Below, piece after piece: positions 26,191 to 34,191 of a stretch of 43,865 bases of DNA. The DNA lies in contig CAILMI010000042.1 of assembly GCA_903835255.1 (NCBI GenBank), positions 1-43,865 of the forward strand, in the 5' to 3' direction. Each line of letters begins with the position of its first letter. Positions within the stretch are counted from its first letter, which is position 1. Position numbers and translations under genes: made by a program. This DNA is from an uncultured Verrucomicrobia subdivision 3 bacterium. Lineage in GTDB: Bacteria; Verrucomicrobiota; Verrucomicrobiia; Limisphaerales; UBA11358. A model generated the notes under the pieces. That model did not search any database. It worked only from the letters and a program-made list of their open reading frames with translations, and was not told the DNA's origin.

Positions 26191-27156
26191 TCAAAGCAGT
26201 TTCTCCTGTCCGGCTTCCTCGTCTAAAATAATCAATTCCTCAAAAATAATTTTCGGGCGTGGGTCGTTGAATCCGCCGTGCTCGTCTTGTCGTGTGATGT
26301 GGCCGACAATTCTACATTTGAGGAACAGGTGTTCTTTGAATCTCACAATGCTGCCGGTGGTAGGATAGCAAGTAAGAATATGCTCTTGGTGTTTGAATCC
26401 GATTGTGTTTGAGGATTCATTGCCTCTTGTTACAAACCCCTCTAGTTGGACTCTCTGGCCGTGAAGGAGTTGGGGAAAAAGGACATCCGTTTCGGCGTCT
26501 TCATCAACGTAAAAAATGCTACGCTCGTCCCGCGTCACGCCTTCCTCGACAACTTGCTCCCCCTCATTCACTCCGATAACCAAATTGCGCTCCAACTCGA
26601 CGATGCTAACGATGTCGGACAAAAGAGCGATTGGGCAGTTGATATACAATTCAAAGTGCCAGCGTTGAACGTAAATAATTTCGCCCTTGGAGTTCGGAAT
26701 GCCCACTTCCTCATTGTTGTTTCGCCATTTTACACCAGTGAGCTTTCTCTGTTCAAAGCTTCCCAAGTGTTTCCCGATTTTAATTAACCACTGCAAGCCA
26801 GACATTGCCGATTTGAAAACGTCTTTGATGCCCTTTTCCTTGAAGTCGTTTTCGGCTAGTTTTTTTGTCGCCGTCGTGAGGTAAGCCAAGGTTACTGTTC
26901 CAGCCCCAGCCAGAATCCATTGCCCAACTGTGGAAGGAATAAGGGCTGTCCATGAACCCTTCTGGATTCTGACAGGGATTTCAAAGTTGGTTCCGGCTAA
27001 TTCGGCGTCTTCTTGGGCGATGCAGTAGCGTAACGCCCGGTCAAATCCGAGTAGCGCTTTTGCGGATGTTCGTGCATCCATGATGCCGTCCTCCACAAGT
27101 TTCCCGTTGTATTTAAGAAATCCGACGTATTCGGTTTGCGTTTCCATATCGCTCAT
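26191..27156 (-). CDS. Hypothetical protein of a helicase/methylase locus
   Basis: The 321-residue protein is not one I can name. The N-terminal third (YVGFLKYNGKLVEDGIMDAR, then LGFDRALRYCIAQ) and a hydrophobic segment GQWILAGAGTVTLAYLTTAT (about 75-97) precede a beta-rich C-terminal half. Its ATG overlaps the stop of the methylase remnant upstream (ATGA), a sign that it was the last gene of an operon with a helicase and DNA methylase. Those two are now broken, so this gene may have lost its promoter and purpose. Confidence 0.65.
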   Translation of the reverse strand: MSDMETQTEYVGFLKYNGKLVEDGIMDARTSAKALLGFDRALRYCIAQEDAELAGTNFEIPVRIQKGSWTALIPSTVGQWILAGAGTVTLAYLTTATKKLAENDFKEKGIKDVFKSAMSGLQWLIKIGKHLGSFEQRKLTGVKWRNNNEEVGIPNSKGEIIYVQRWHFELYINCPIALLSDIVSIVELERNLVIGVNEGEQVVEEGVTRDERSIFYVDEDAETDVLFPQLLHGQRVQLEGFVTRGNESSNTIGFKHQEHILTCYPTTGSIVRFKEHLFLKCRIVGHITRQDEHGGFNDPRPKIIFEELIILDEEAGQEKLL

Positions 27157-27302
27157 TTTGCCCCCTCGACGATTTTGATTTCTTCCGGCGTGAGGCCGTA
27201 GAGCGCATACACCAATTCATCTAGCTCTCGCTCCAATTTGCTTACGTCGGCGTCGGCGACTTTGGCCTTGACCGCGCCTTTTTCGGCAGGCGTTTGATGC
27301 GT
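27153..27302 (-). pseudogene. C-terminal remnant of an N6-adenine DNA methylase
   Basis: In a frame different from the helicase, the minus strand reads HQTPAEKGAVKAKV, then SKLERELDELVYALYGLTPE and EIKIVEGAK before the stop. This is the usual C-terminal helix of Eco57I/type IIG-like methylases (I-D-x-LVY-x-LYGLT-x-EE). Only about 50 residues are left. It shares bases with the helicase tail, so a deletion must have joined the two genes. Confidence 0.75.
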
Positions 27303-29056
27303 TCAAAGAGTTCGGTTTGCTTGTCCCGAATGGTGCGGATTTCCGTGAGGAATTTTAGTTCGGTTTCCTCGTTTTCGTCTTCGCCGGTGATGGTCTTCTT
27401 GGAATTCCACTTGGCGAACAGGTCATGCGAGATGATTTCTTCGCCTTCGGTCAACAAGCGAGCATCCGCGCCAAGCATTTGAATGAAGGCATGGATTTTT
27501 GCCTCGGCAGCCTCGCGCAACTTGATGAGGTCGTTGCCTTCCTCGGTTGGGAAAAAGTTGTAGGTGTGGATTATCTCAAACTTGGTGTCAACGCGGTTGA
27601 CGCGGCCAACGCGCTGAATGAGCCGTGTCGGATTCCACGGAATGTCGTAATTGATGACGACATTGGAGCGATGCAGGTTCACGCCTTCGGCAAGAACTTC
27701 CGTCGCCACCAAGATACGGTAGTCGTCTTTCGGTTTATACGCCTTCGCGTCAAAGTTGGAAGTGACATCTTCGCGGACACTGTGAAGCGACTCGCCGGTA
27801 AAGAGCAGGGTTTTCGGTTCAACTTCTTTACGGAGTTTTTCAGCGAGATAATCGGCGGTTTCCTTGGACTCGGTAAAGATGATGAGCTTACCGGTTTTGA
27901 GTTGCGGCGACTTTTTCAGGATGTCACGGAACGATTCCCATTTCGGGTCGCGTGTCACCTGTTTCCACAAACCGCGAATCTTGGTCAGAGCTTTCAGGTC
28001 GCTTTTCAGGTCGCGGATGAAATCCTCGTTGAAGTCGCTTGCGGAAATCTTTTCGGCCTTGTCTTCTTCCAAAAGTTTTTCAATGCCCGCCTGGTCGTCA
28101 GATTCCAGCAATTCAAAAATCTTACCGCTGTGCTTTTTGCTGATGAAAACCTGCCCCTTGTCGAATTCCGTAATGACACGCTCGTAAGTGTGAATGAAAC
28201 GGCCAAGCGTGGACAGAAACGCGGTGAAGCTGCTTTCGGGGCGCTTTACCGTGAGAATCTTCATAAACTTGGCAAGGTTGCGCTGGCTTTGAACTTCATG
28301 CAGGTCGCGTTTGCCGGTGTAATACGCCAGCGGTGTGTAACGGGCGTATTTGAAATCATGCGTGAGCGAGTGAATCGTTTCGTCAAAGACATCGCTCTCA
28401 ATTTTGTTGAACTTGTAAAACAGCGGTTCGGGGTTTGCCACTTCGGGGAATTTCAAGCCCTGCTGCTTTAAGTCTGTGCCGTAGTATTTTTCAATTTCGC
28501 CCCGCGTCCGGCGAATCATCAAGAACTTCAAGATTTTCTCGCGAGTTTGCCGTGCGTTTTCTTGGACGATGGAAAAGTATTGTTCGCGGTCTTGCTGGCG
28601 GTCTAGCCCCTTCAACCGTTGCTGCATCTTGTTGAAGAACGCTTCAAGGTTTCGGATGTTCGGAATGGTGCTGTTTTTGCCGGCCTGAAAAAGTTTTATC
28701 TGGCTCAAAATATCGTGCGGCGAATTATTCAACGGCGTGGCGGAAACCAAGACGACGCGCTTGCCTCGGCAAATTCCCGCGAGCCATTCATAGCTCTGCG
28801 TGTCCTCGGTGCGAAAGCGGTGCGACTCGTCAATGAAGACGGTGGTGAACTTTTGCAGGTCGCGTTCAAGCAGCGATTCCAGTTTGCCGAGAGATTCAAA
28901 ATCCGCGCCACGAACGCCGAAATCGCGGAATACATTCGGCCAAGAGCCGGAATTATGTTTGTCGAGCAAGTGCGGCGGAGCGATGACAAGGCATGGCTCG
29001 TCAAGGTGACGTGCCAGCAATGGGATCCAGCGACCCGCTGGTTTGCGGTTAAAACT
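27242..29056 (-). pseudogene. SNF2-like DEAH helicase, 5'-truncated
   Basis: About 600 residues of an SF2 helicase are readable: CLVIAPPHLLDKHNSGSWPN, motif II FIDESHRFR, motif III LVSATPLNN, KLIIFTESKETADYLAEKL (motif IV region), VATEVLAEGVNLHRSN and motif VI RLIQRVGRVNRVD. Motif I (Walker A), normally about 20 residues before CLVIAPP, is missing. The sequence becomes unrelated at 29056, inside a dispersed repeat (29059-29096). The frame stays open to 29389 but that part is not helicase. With the methylase tail and the 321-residue gene it is the relic of a defence operon. Confidence 0.85.
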
Positions 29057-29058
29057 TT

Positions 29059-29096
29059 CCCTCCAAAAATTCGCGTTAATTCGTGTAATTCGCGTC
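29059..29096 (+). repeat. Dispersed ATTCG-type repeat, copy 1
   Basis: CCCTCC followed by three near-repeats of AATTCG(C/T)GT. Related copies are at 36591-36658 and 43433-43474. This copy lies exactly where the helicase gene breaks off. Confidence 0.6.
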
Positions 29097-29431
29097 ACAC
29101 CCGGGTCTGAACCCCGTCCCGCTTCATGCGCTCGCCGGCAGTCGGCGCGCTGGCACTTCGCTCCGGACGCAGACAATGAGTGAGGGTTGACGTGTCGGCG
29201 CTGTGGCGCCTCGGAGTGATTCAATATGAGATCGCTTCGCTCACACACTAAAATGTGAGTTCGCTTAAACGGGTCAGGGAATAGTAACGTGTCATTTCCA
29301 TCATTTTCCCGTCTTAGCATGTTTCGGAAGCTCCTAACCAAGATTTCCCTGTCACATTTGGAGAATTCGTAAAACGTGAAAAATAGCACGAAAATGGGTG
29401 ACCCTTTTAGAGGCTGCCATTTTCGCCATCA

Positions 29432-29459
29432 TCGTAAAATGGTCTGGACTATTTTACGA
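29432..29459. promoter_or_regulatory. Inverted repeat upstream of the second DUF4143 gene
   Basis: TCGTAAAAT and ATTTTACGA form a perfect 9-bp inverted repeat with a 10-base spacer, ending 20 bases before the ATG. It is a likely operator or attenuating hairpin. Confidence 0.55.
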
Positions 29460-29478
29460 CGCTCACAATAATGGACAC

Positions 29479-30678
29479 ATGAGTGACCGCCCTCGCTTCT
29501 ACACGGGTGTGCTGCAGGATCATCTGCAAAGGCATCGTCAGATGGCCCTGATCTCCGGCCCGCGTCAGGTGGGCAAGACCACCGTCTGCCGCGCGCTTGG
29601 CGACGCCTATTTCAACTGGGATAACACCGATGACCGGCGATTGCTCTTGCGGGGCCCGGCGGCGCTGGCCGCCGCGCTGCATTTGGATCGGCTGCGCGCC
29701 AAGCCGCCCGTGGCCGTGCTCGACGAGTTGCACAAATATTCGAAATGGAAATCGCTGCTCAAAGGCTTCTTCGACACGCACGGCAACCAGGTGCGCTTGC
29801 TGGTGACGGGCAGTTCCCGGCTGGATGTTTTTCGCCGGGGTGGCGACAGCCTGATGGGGCGCTATCTGCTTTATCGCATCCATCCCTGGAGCGTGGGCGA
29901 ATGTCTGCGCACCCGCCTGCCGGCGCGCGAGATTCACGCCCCGGGCGAGGTGGCGACCGGTGACTGGGACGCGCTCTGGCAACATGGCGGATTTCCCGAA
30001 CCCTTTCTGCGGCGGGACAGCCGCTTCACGCGCCGATGGCGTTCCCTGCGTCACGAACAACTTTCGCGGGAAGATCTGCGTGAGGTGGCGCACATCACCG
30101 ACCTCGGCACCATGGAAATTCTGATGCAAATTCTCGCCGAGCGCAGCGGCCAGCAGCTGGTCTATTCCAATCTGGCCCGGGAAATCCAGGTATCGGTGGA
30201 TACGGCCAAGCGGTGGGTTGATCTGTTAGGCCGCATGCACTACGGATTTCTCGTCCGGCCCTGGTTCAAGAATATCGCCAAGGCCCTGCGCAAGGAACCT
30301 AAATGGTTTCTCCGTGACTGGAGCGGCCTGGCCGACGAAGGCGCCCGGGCGGAAACATTCGTCGCCTGCCACCTGCTCAAGGCGGTGGAGGGCTGGACGG
30401 ACTTGGGTCTGGGTGATTTCGAGTTGCGCTACCTGCGTGACAAACAGAAACGCGAAGTGGATTTTCTCGTCGTGCGCGACCGGCAACCCTGGTTTCTAGT
30501 TGAGGTCAAGCTCGCTGACCCAAACCTCTCGCCAGCGCTCGCCTACTTTCAGGCCCAGACCAAGGCCTCCCACGCTTTTCAGGTGGTGATCAACCTGCCC
30601 TATGAGCCGGCTGATTGTTTTGCCGTCCGGCAACCCGTGGCGGTTCCGGCCAAGACCTTTTTGAGCCAGCTCCTGTGA
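29479..30678 (+). CDS. DUF4143 ATP-binding protein (AAA type), second copy
   Basis: The 399-residue protein has Walker A SGPRQVGKTTVCR near residue 27, Walker B AVLDELHKYSKW, sensor LLVTGSSRLDVFRRGGDSLM, a winged-helix middle (NLAREIQVSVDTAKRWVDLL) and a C-terminal nuclease-like core KREVDFLVVRDRQPWFLVEVK. The start at 29479 (MSDRPRFYTG) is chosen since the frame further up overlaps the inverted repeat. It is the last gene of block 2. Role is unknown beyond the family's association with islands. Confidence 0.9.
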   Translation: MSDRPRFYTGVLQDHLQRHRQMALISGPRQVGKTTVCRALGDAYFNWDNTDDRRLLLRGPAALAAALHLDRLRAKPPVAVLDELHKYSKWKSLLKGFFDTHGNQVRLLVTGSSRLDVFRRGGDSLMGRYLLYRIHPWSVGECLRTRLPAREIHAPGEVATGDWDALWQHGGFPEPFLRRDSRFTRRWRSLRHEQLSREDLREVAHITDLGTMEILMQILAERSGQQLVYSNLAREIQVSVDTAKRWVDLLGRMHYGFLVRPWFKNIAKALRKEPKWFLRDWSGLADEGARAETFVACHLLKAVEGWTDLGLGDFELRYLRDKQKREVDFLVVRDRQPWFLVEVKLADPNLSPALAYFQAQTKASHAFQVVINLPYEPADCFAVRQPVAVPAKTFLSQLL

Positions 30679-30816
30679 CGTTGGATGATTGAGGTCATGT
30701 TGCCAAATTGTCCGTGACTTGAAACTCGTTCGCTCGGGAACAATGATGGCTCGCTGCGCTCAATAGCATGTTTGTTCGCGTTGCATTCCATTCGTGGGCT
30801 CTATCGGTCAACACGA

Positions 30817-30846
30817 ACGAGGGCTCGATTCCCTTCACCCGCTCCA
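30817..30846 (+). repeat. att core copy C
   Basis: This copy matches the tRNA-Gly 3' end at 29 of 30 positions (GGGCTC in place of GGGTTC). The same variant is found in copy D, so the two copies that flank block 3 are a matched pair. Confidence 0.93.
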
Positions 30847-30869
30847 TTGATAATCAAGCACTTATGAAG

Positions 30870-30890
30870 AAGTGCAAGTGAAGTGCAAGT
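30870..30890 (+). repeat. Paired repeats after core C
   Basis: AAGTGCAAGT occurs at 30870-30879 and 30881-30890, 11 bases apart, beginning 24 bases after the core. Possible arm-type sites, although nearer the core than in the other blocks. Confidence 0.45.
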
Positions 30891-30988
30891 AAAACGGCCT
30901 TCTAAAATTCGATCTACAGAGGGTGATAATCTTACGATTCGACCGTTCGCGAGGTGTTCTTACCATTCCTCCTGTAGATTAAAGTCTT

Positions 30989-31021
30989 GCACACATCCTC
31001 AAATATATTGAGGATGTGTGC
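30989..31021. promoter_or_regulatory. abiE operator: 14-bp inverted repeat
   Basis: GCACACATCCTCAA and its exact complement flank a 5-base centre and end one base before the AbiEi start codon. AbiEi antitoxins are known to bind inverted repeats in their own promoter and repress it, so this is probably the autoregulatory operator. Confidence 0.75.
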
Positions 31022-31022
31022 G

Positions 31023-31628
31023 ATGCGGAAACAGCGAAAAATTGACCCGTTTAGCGCGCTGATGGAAATTGCTCAAGCGCAACAGGGCTACTTCACCACG
31101 AGGCAGGCCATAGCCGCCGGTTACGCGGACAACACACACACCTATCACGTCCGCACGGGAAATTGGGAGCGGATTCAACGCGGCATTTATCGGCTGGCAC
31201 ATCTTTCGCCAGCGGAAGATGGATTGACGCCGGCTTATCTTCTGTGGACGCGTGGTCGTGATGACAAGCCGCTTGGGGTGCTTTCGCATGAGACGGCGTT
31301 GAGTTATTTCGATCTGGGTGATTTTAATCCACCGAAAGTCCACCTTACTGTGCCGCCTGATTTTCGCCGGAACAGCCAGCCGCCCAAGGCGGTTGTCCTC
31401 CATCACGCCCTAATCACTCCGGCGGAAACCACGCTCCTGCGTGGGATGCCGATTTGCCGGGCAACCCGCACCTTGTGTGATGTGGTGCTAAAAAATATTT
31501 TGGCTCAGGAAGAATGTCGGCGGTTGGTCAAGGAAGCTCGGCGGCGCGGACTGATTCTTGACAGTGAAATTACGGCGGCGAAAGCGAATCCTAAATTCTC
31601 CGCCATCGCTGGAAAGCTGTTCCCATGA
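31023..31628 (+). CDS. abiEi: AbiEi-family antitoxin (type IV TA)
   Basis: The 201-residue protein has an N-terminal winged HTH (GYFTTRQAIAAGYADNTHTY, then RIQRGIYRLAH) and the C-terminal antitoxin domain (LSHETALSYFDLGDFNPPKV, LTVPPDFRR, GMPICRATRTLCDVV). It represses its own operon and counters AbiEii. The ATG at 31023 is chosen because the operator ends just before it; a TTG at 30987 would place the operator inside the gene. The stop overlaps the next start (ATGA). Confidence 0.9.
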   Translation: MRKQRKIDPFSALMEIAQAQQGYFTTRQAIAAGYADNTHTYHVRTGNWERIQRGIYRLAHLSPAEDGLTPAYLLWTRGRDDKPLGVLSHETALSYFDLGDFNPPKVHLTVPPDFRRNSQPPKAVVLHHALITPAETTLLRGMPICRATRTLCDVVLKNILAQEECRRLVKEARRRGLILDSEITAAKANPKFSAIAGKLFP

Positions 31629-32482
31629 ATCGCTACGAAACTCCCGTCGCGCTGAGGCGTGCTCTTGAAGACCGGATCATTGCTTTGGCGACCAAGACGG
31701 GCGATGACAATCAGCGATTGCGGCGGCAGGCTGCATTTGACCGGTTATTGTGCCGTTTATTCCAGAATGAAAAATCGCCCTGGTTGCTAAAGGGCGGTTA
31801 CGCAATGGAACTTCGCATCCGCGGTGCGCGCACGACTCGGGACATTGACCTCGCGTTACGCAGATCGGCGGCAACTCCCAAAGGGTGGAATGTTGAAGTC
31901 GTGACCGCCATGCTACGTCAGGCTGCCGCAATCAATCTGGCGGATGGTTTTGAGTTTACCATTGGCGAAGCAGTTCTTGACCTTGATGCAGCACCTTCCG
32001 GTGGCGCACGATTTACAGTTTTAGCACAGATGGCCGGCCGGCAGTTCGCCCAATTCCATATGGATGTCAGTTCGGGCGATGTCCTTCGCGAGCCTTACGA
32101 AATACTTGAAGGCCGGGATTGGTTCGGTTTTGCCGGCTTGCCCCGCGCTCGTGTGCCAGCGGTTTCGCCAGAGGAGCAATTTGCTGAAAAAATACACGCT
32201 TACACCTTGCCGCGAGCAAGCCGGGAGAATACCCGCGTGAAGGATTTGGTGGATTTAGTTTTGCTGATCGAACAGGCTAAACTCGACGCCACCCGACTTG
32301 CGAAATCCATTCGTGAAACGTTCCAGCGGCGTAATACGCACAGCTTTCCAACCGCACTTGCCGCACCGCCGGCCTCATGGTCGGTGCGATTTTCAGAAAT
32401 GGCGGAGGAATGCGGACTGGAGCCGGACATTCAGAAACATTTCAGTGTGGTCACGCAATTCATCAACAAGCTGGATCTTTGA
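31625..32482 (+). CDS. abiEii: AbiEii-family nucleotidyltransferase toxin
   Basis: This 285-residue protein belongs to the AbiEii/AbiGii nucleotidyltransferases, whose members modify tRNA or other targets. Visible motifs: WLLKGGYAMELRIRGARTTR followed by DIDLALR (the Gly-Gly and Asp-x-Asp metal site), SPEEQFAEKIHAYT with the conserved Lys, and TRVKDLVDLVLL with the KD-x-x-D motif. Together with AbiEi it forms an abortive-infection toxin-antitoxin unit. It overlaps abiEi by 4 bases. It is the only cargo of cassette 3. Confidence 0.93.
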   Translation: MNRYETPVALRRALEDRIIALATKTGDDNQRLRRQAAFDRLLCRLFQNEKSPWLLKGGYAMELRIRGARTTRDIDLALRRSAATPKGWNVEVVTAMLRQAAAINLADGFEFTIGEAVLDLDAAPSGGARFTVLAQMAGRQFAQFHMDVSSGDVLREPYEILEGRDWFGFAGLPRARVPAVSPEEQFAEKIHAYTLPRASRENTRVKDLVDLVLLIEQAKLDATRLAKSIRETFQRRNTHSFPTALAAPPASWSVRFSEMAEECGLEPDIQKHFSVVTQFINKLDL

Positions 32483-32502
32483 ACTGGCAGATGAACTGCT
32501 TC

Positions 32503-32529
32503 TGACCATCTAACGCCATTTTACACCAC
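32503..32529 (+). repeat. Conserved right-end sequence of cassette 3
   Basis: Starts TGACCAT and ends TTTACACCAC. It matches 34158-34184 at 23 of 27 positions. It lies 7 bases before core copy D, so it is probably a recombination or packaging signal of the cassette family. Confidence 0.7.
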
Positions 32530-32536
32530 AGAGGAA

Positions 32537-32564
32537 GAGGGCTCGATTCCCTTCACCCGCTCCA
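32537..32564 (+). repeat. att core copy D
   Basis: A 28-base copy of the tRNA-Gly 3' end with the same C variant as copy C. The following 28 bases (32565-32592) match those after the tRNA (9469-9496) at 27 positions. Confidence 0.93.
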
Positions 32565-32827
32565 ATTTCGATTCTAGTCAATAAAATCAATGTGATCCTA
32601 ATTTAGCAGCAACTAGAAATGGCTCACCTGCTAACACAAACTGCTAACGTGTTGAATTTTTTCACAGCTGTTTCCAAGGGTTCAGGAGTGTCATGAATTC
32701 AAAGAAAAGGGCAAAATATTGCTTTTGGTTGGTCCTTTGCGTTCAAAACTTTATTCATGCCATAACCAAAATAATCTGCATTTTGACGATGAAGAATTTT
32801 AGTTTGCACAGCAGCCAATTCGCATGC
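32565..32827. other. Left end of cassette 4, no gene
   Basis: Holds the shared left-end sequence and the paired arm-type repeats. Nothing else is recognisable. Confidence 0.5.
32628..32648 (+). promoter_or_regulatory. Left arm-type sites of cassette 4
   Basis: CTGCTAAC occurs at 32628-32635 and 32641-32648, 13 bases apart and 64 bases after the core: exactly the geometry of element 1, but with a changed sequence in both repeats. Confidence 0.7.
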
Positions 32828-34015
32828 TTATTGCAACCAGTGTTCAGCCGGTTTCGACAAAAACTCATCGAGTGGAATTCCTTGTCCGCCAACAAGCAGT
32901 TTGCGTTTCGGCTTGAATTGTTTGGAAAAAGCCTCCATTCCTGGCAGGGCTTCGGGACGGCGTCCGCTTTTCACTTCGATGGCGGTGATGGTCTTGCCCC
33001 GGCGTAAAATGAAATCCACTTCCTGACTGCGTTCCCGCCAATACGTCAATTCTATGTCGCTTCCAAAACTGGTGTTGAGCAAGTGCGCGCCCACACTGGA
33101 TTCGACCAATCGTCCCCAATAATCGCCGTCCCGACGGGCTTCAGTTATTATCCGGCTGTCCTGCGCTGTCATCAAAGCGGTGTTTAGCACTTGTAGTTTG
33201 GGACTCGATCCCCGTTGGCGCATGATCCCGTACGCATATTTGGAAAGTCCCGCCACCATGCCTGCGCCTTGCAGCAAATCGAGATAGTGTGCCAGCGTGA
33301 CGGTATTGCCGGCATCTGTCAGTTGGCCCAGCATCTTCTGATACGAGAGAATCTGACCGGAATAAGCGCAGCCCAGATGAAACAAACGGCGTAGCAACGC
33401 GGGTTTGTCCACGCGCGTCATCAGCAGAATGTCGCGGGAGAGGGTGGTTTCAATCAGCGAATCTGTTACGTAACGCCGCCAGCGTTCAGGGCTGGCAATT
33501 AGTTCTGCCGAACCAGGATACGCACCGTAAAAAATGTATTGCTCCAAATTCCAGCCAAACGCCTCGCGCATTTCACCGAATGACCAGTGGGGCACTGGAA
33601 TCAACTCGAATCGTCCGGCGAGGCTTTCCGTCAAACCGCTTTGAATCAGAAGTGGAGCCGAACCGAGCAGAACAACTTTCAGCGGCATACCCGCATGGGT
33701 GTCGGCATCCCAAAGCAACTTCACCACATTGGACCAATCTGAAACTTTTTGTACCTCGTCCAAAACCAACAGTGCGCCGGTCTTGCCTTCCTTCGCCTTG
33801 AGCCGGGCCAGATCCCATTGCTGCTCAATCCAAGTGCGGTCTCGCAGGCTCGGCTCATCCGCCGAAGCGTAGTGGGCCGGCAGTTTGGTCGCCAGCATGA
33901 CCTGACGTGCCAAAGTGGTTTTACCCACCTGGCGCGGTCCAGCTAGCACCTGCAGGAAACGGCGTTTTTCTTTGAGCCGATTCAACAATTCGTCATGCAA
34001 CAACTGGCGTTTCAT
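32828..34015 (-). CDS. DUF4143 ATP-binding protein (AAA type), third copy
   Basis: The 395-residue protein has Walker A LAGPRQVGKTTLARQ near residue 25, Walker B LLVLDEVQKVSDW near 83, sensor VVLLGSAPLLI, a winged-helix-like middle with a KMLGQLTDAGNTVTLAHYL segment, and a C-terminal core EVDFILRRGKTITAIEVKSG. It differs considerably from the two copies in block 2, so it is not a recent duplicate. It is the sole gene of cassette 4 and reads opposite to the abiE pair. A palindrome and extra half-site precede its start. Confidence 0.91.
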   Translation of the reverse strand: MKRQLLHDELLNRLKEKRRFLQVLAGPRQVGKTTLARQVMLATKLPAHYASADEPSLRDRTWIEQQWDLARLKAKEGKTGALLVLDEVQKVSDWSNVVKLLWDADTHAGMPLKVVLLGSAPLLIQSGLTESLAGRFELIPVPHWSFGEMREAFGWNLEQYIFYGAYPGSAELIASPERWRRYVTDSLIETTLSRDILLMTRVDKPALLRRLFHLGCAYSGQILSYQKMLGQLTDAGNTVTLAHYLDLLQGAGMVAGLSKYAYGIMRQRGSSPKLQVLNTALMTAQDSRIITEARRDGDYWGRLVESSVGAHLLNTSFGSDIELTYWRERSQEVDFILRRGKTITAIEVKSGRRPEALPGMEAFSKQFKPKRKLLVGGQGIPLDEFLSKPAEHWLQ

Positions 34016-34022
34016 ACAATTA

Positions 34023-34050
34023 ACTCAATGCGTTGAGTAAAAATACTCAA
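34023..34050. promoter_or_regulatory. Palindrome upstream of the third DUF4143 gene
   Basis: ACTCAA/TTGAGT (34023-34028 and 34033-34038) with a third ACTCAA at 34045-34050, beginning 8 bases before the minus-strand start codon. Likely operator half-sites. Confidence 0.5.
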
Positions 34051-34157
34051 AATCCGGATGCCGTCAAAATCTTTCTGTAGGGTATTCGACCCGTAAAGCA
34101 CCGGAAGGGCAAACCAGCTCAATTAGTCTGAAAGCTATTTACGAAAAGGCATTGTGT

Positions 34158-34184
34158 TGACCATTGAACACCACTTTACACCAC
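34158..34184 (+). repeat. Conserved right-end sequence of cassette 4
   Basis: Matches 32503-32529 at 23 of 27 positions, including the TTTACACCAC end. It lies 9 bases before the common GAGGG of core copy E. Confidence 0.7.
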
Positions 34185-34191
34185 CATAGAC

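Larger units (their letters stand above)
29057..29478. other. Spacer with repeats, no gene
   Basis: It contains a dispersed ATTCG-type repeat (29059-29096), a small hairpin CTCACA/TGTGAG (29240-29259), the 17-base repeat AATAGTAACGTGTCATT (29280-29296) that recurs at 43344, and the inverted repeat before the next gene. Confidence 0.55.
14533..30846. mobile_element. Block 2 of the tRNA-Gly array, degraded (16.3 kb)
   Basis: This block is bounded by core copies B and C. It carries xylan-related genes, several truncated genes, a MITE-like element and two DUF4143 ATPases, but no integrase. The first bases after copy B contain a pair of GCATAACA repeats in the arm-site position. I infer an old integrated element that lost its recombinase; it could also be a composite of several insertions. 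Confidence 0.6.
30679..30986. other. Junction region between blocks 2 and 3
   Basis: No gene. It holds core copy C (30817-30846) and paired repeats (30870-30890). Confidence 0.6.
30847..32564. mobile_element. Cassette 3: AbiE unit between tRNA-Gly core copies (1.7 kb)
   Basis: The block holds only the AbiEi/AbiEii pair between core copies C and D, with no recombinase. Its right end (32503-32529) is 23/27 identical to that of block 4 (34158-34184). I infer an integrase-dependent passenger cassette inserted at the tRNA site. Confidence 0.72.

Noticed and set aside
27425-28471. A 348-codon plus-strand frame over the helicase region
   Set aside because: It is antisense to clear helicase motifs; content has no recognisable family.
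29057-29389. The first 111 codons of the open helicase frame as a true N-terminus
   Set aside because: They translate a dispersed DNA repeat and spacer sequence, lack Walker A and show no similarity to helicase N-termini.
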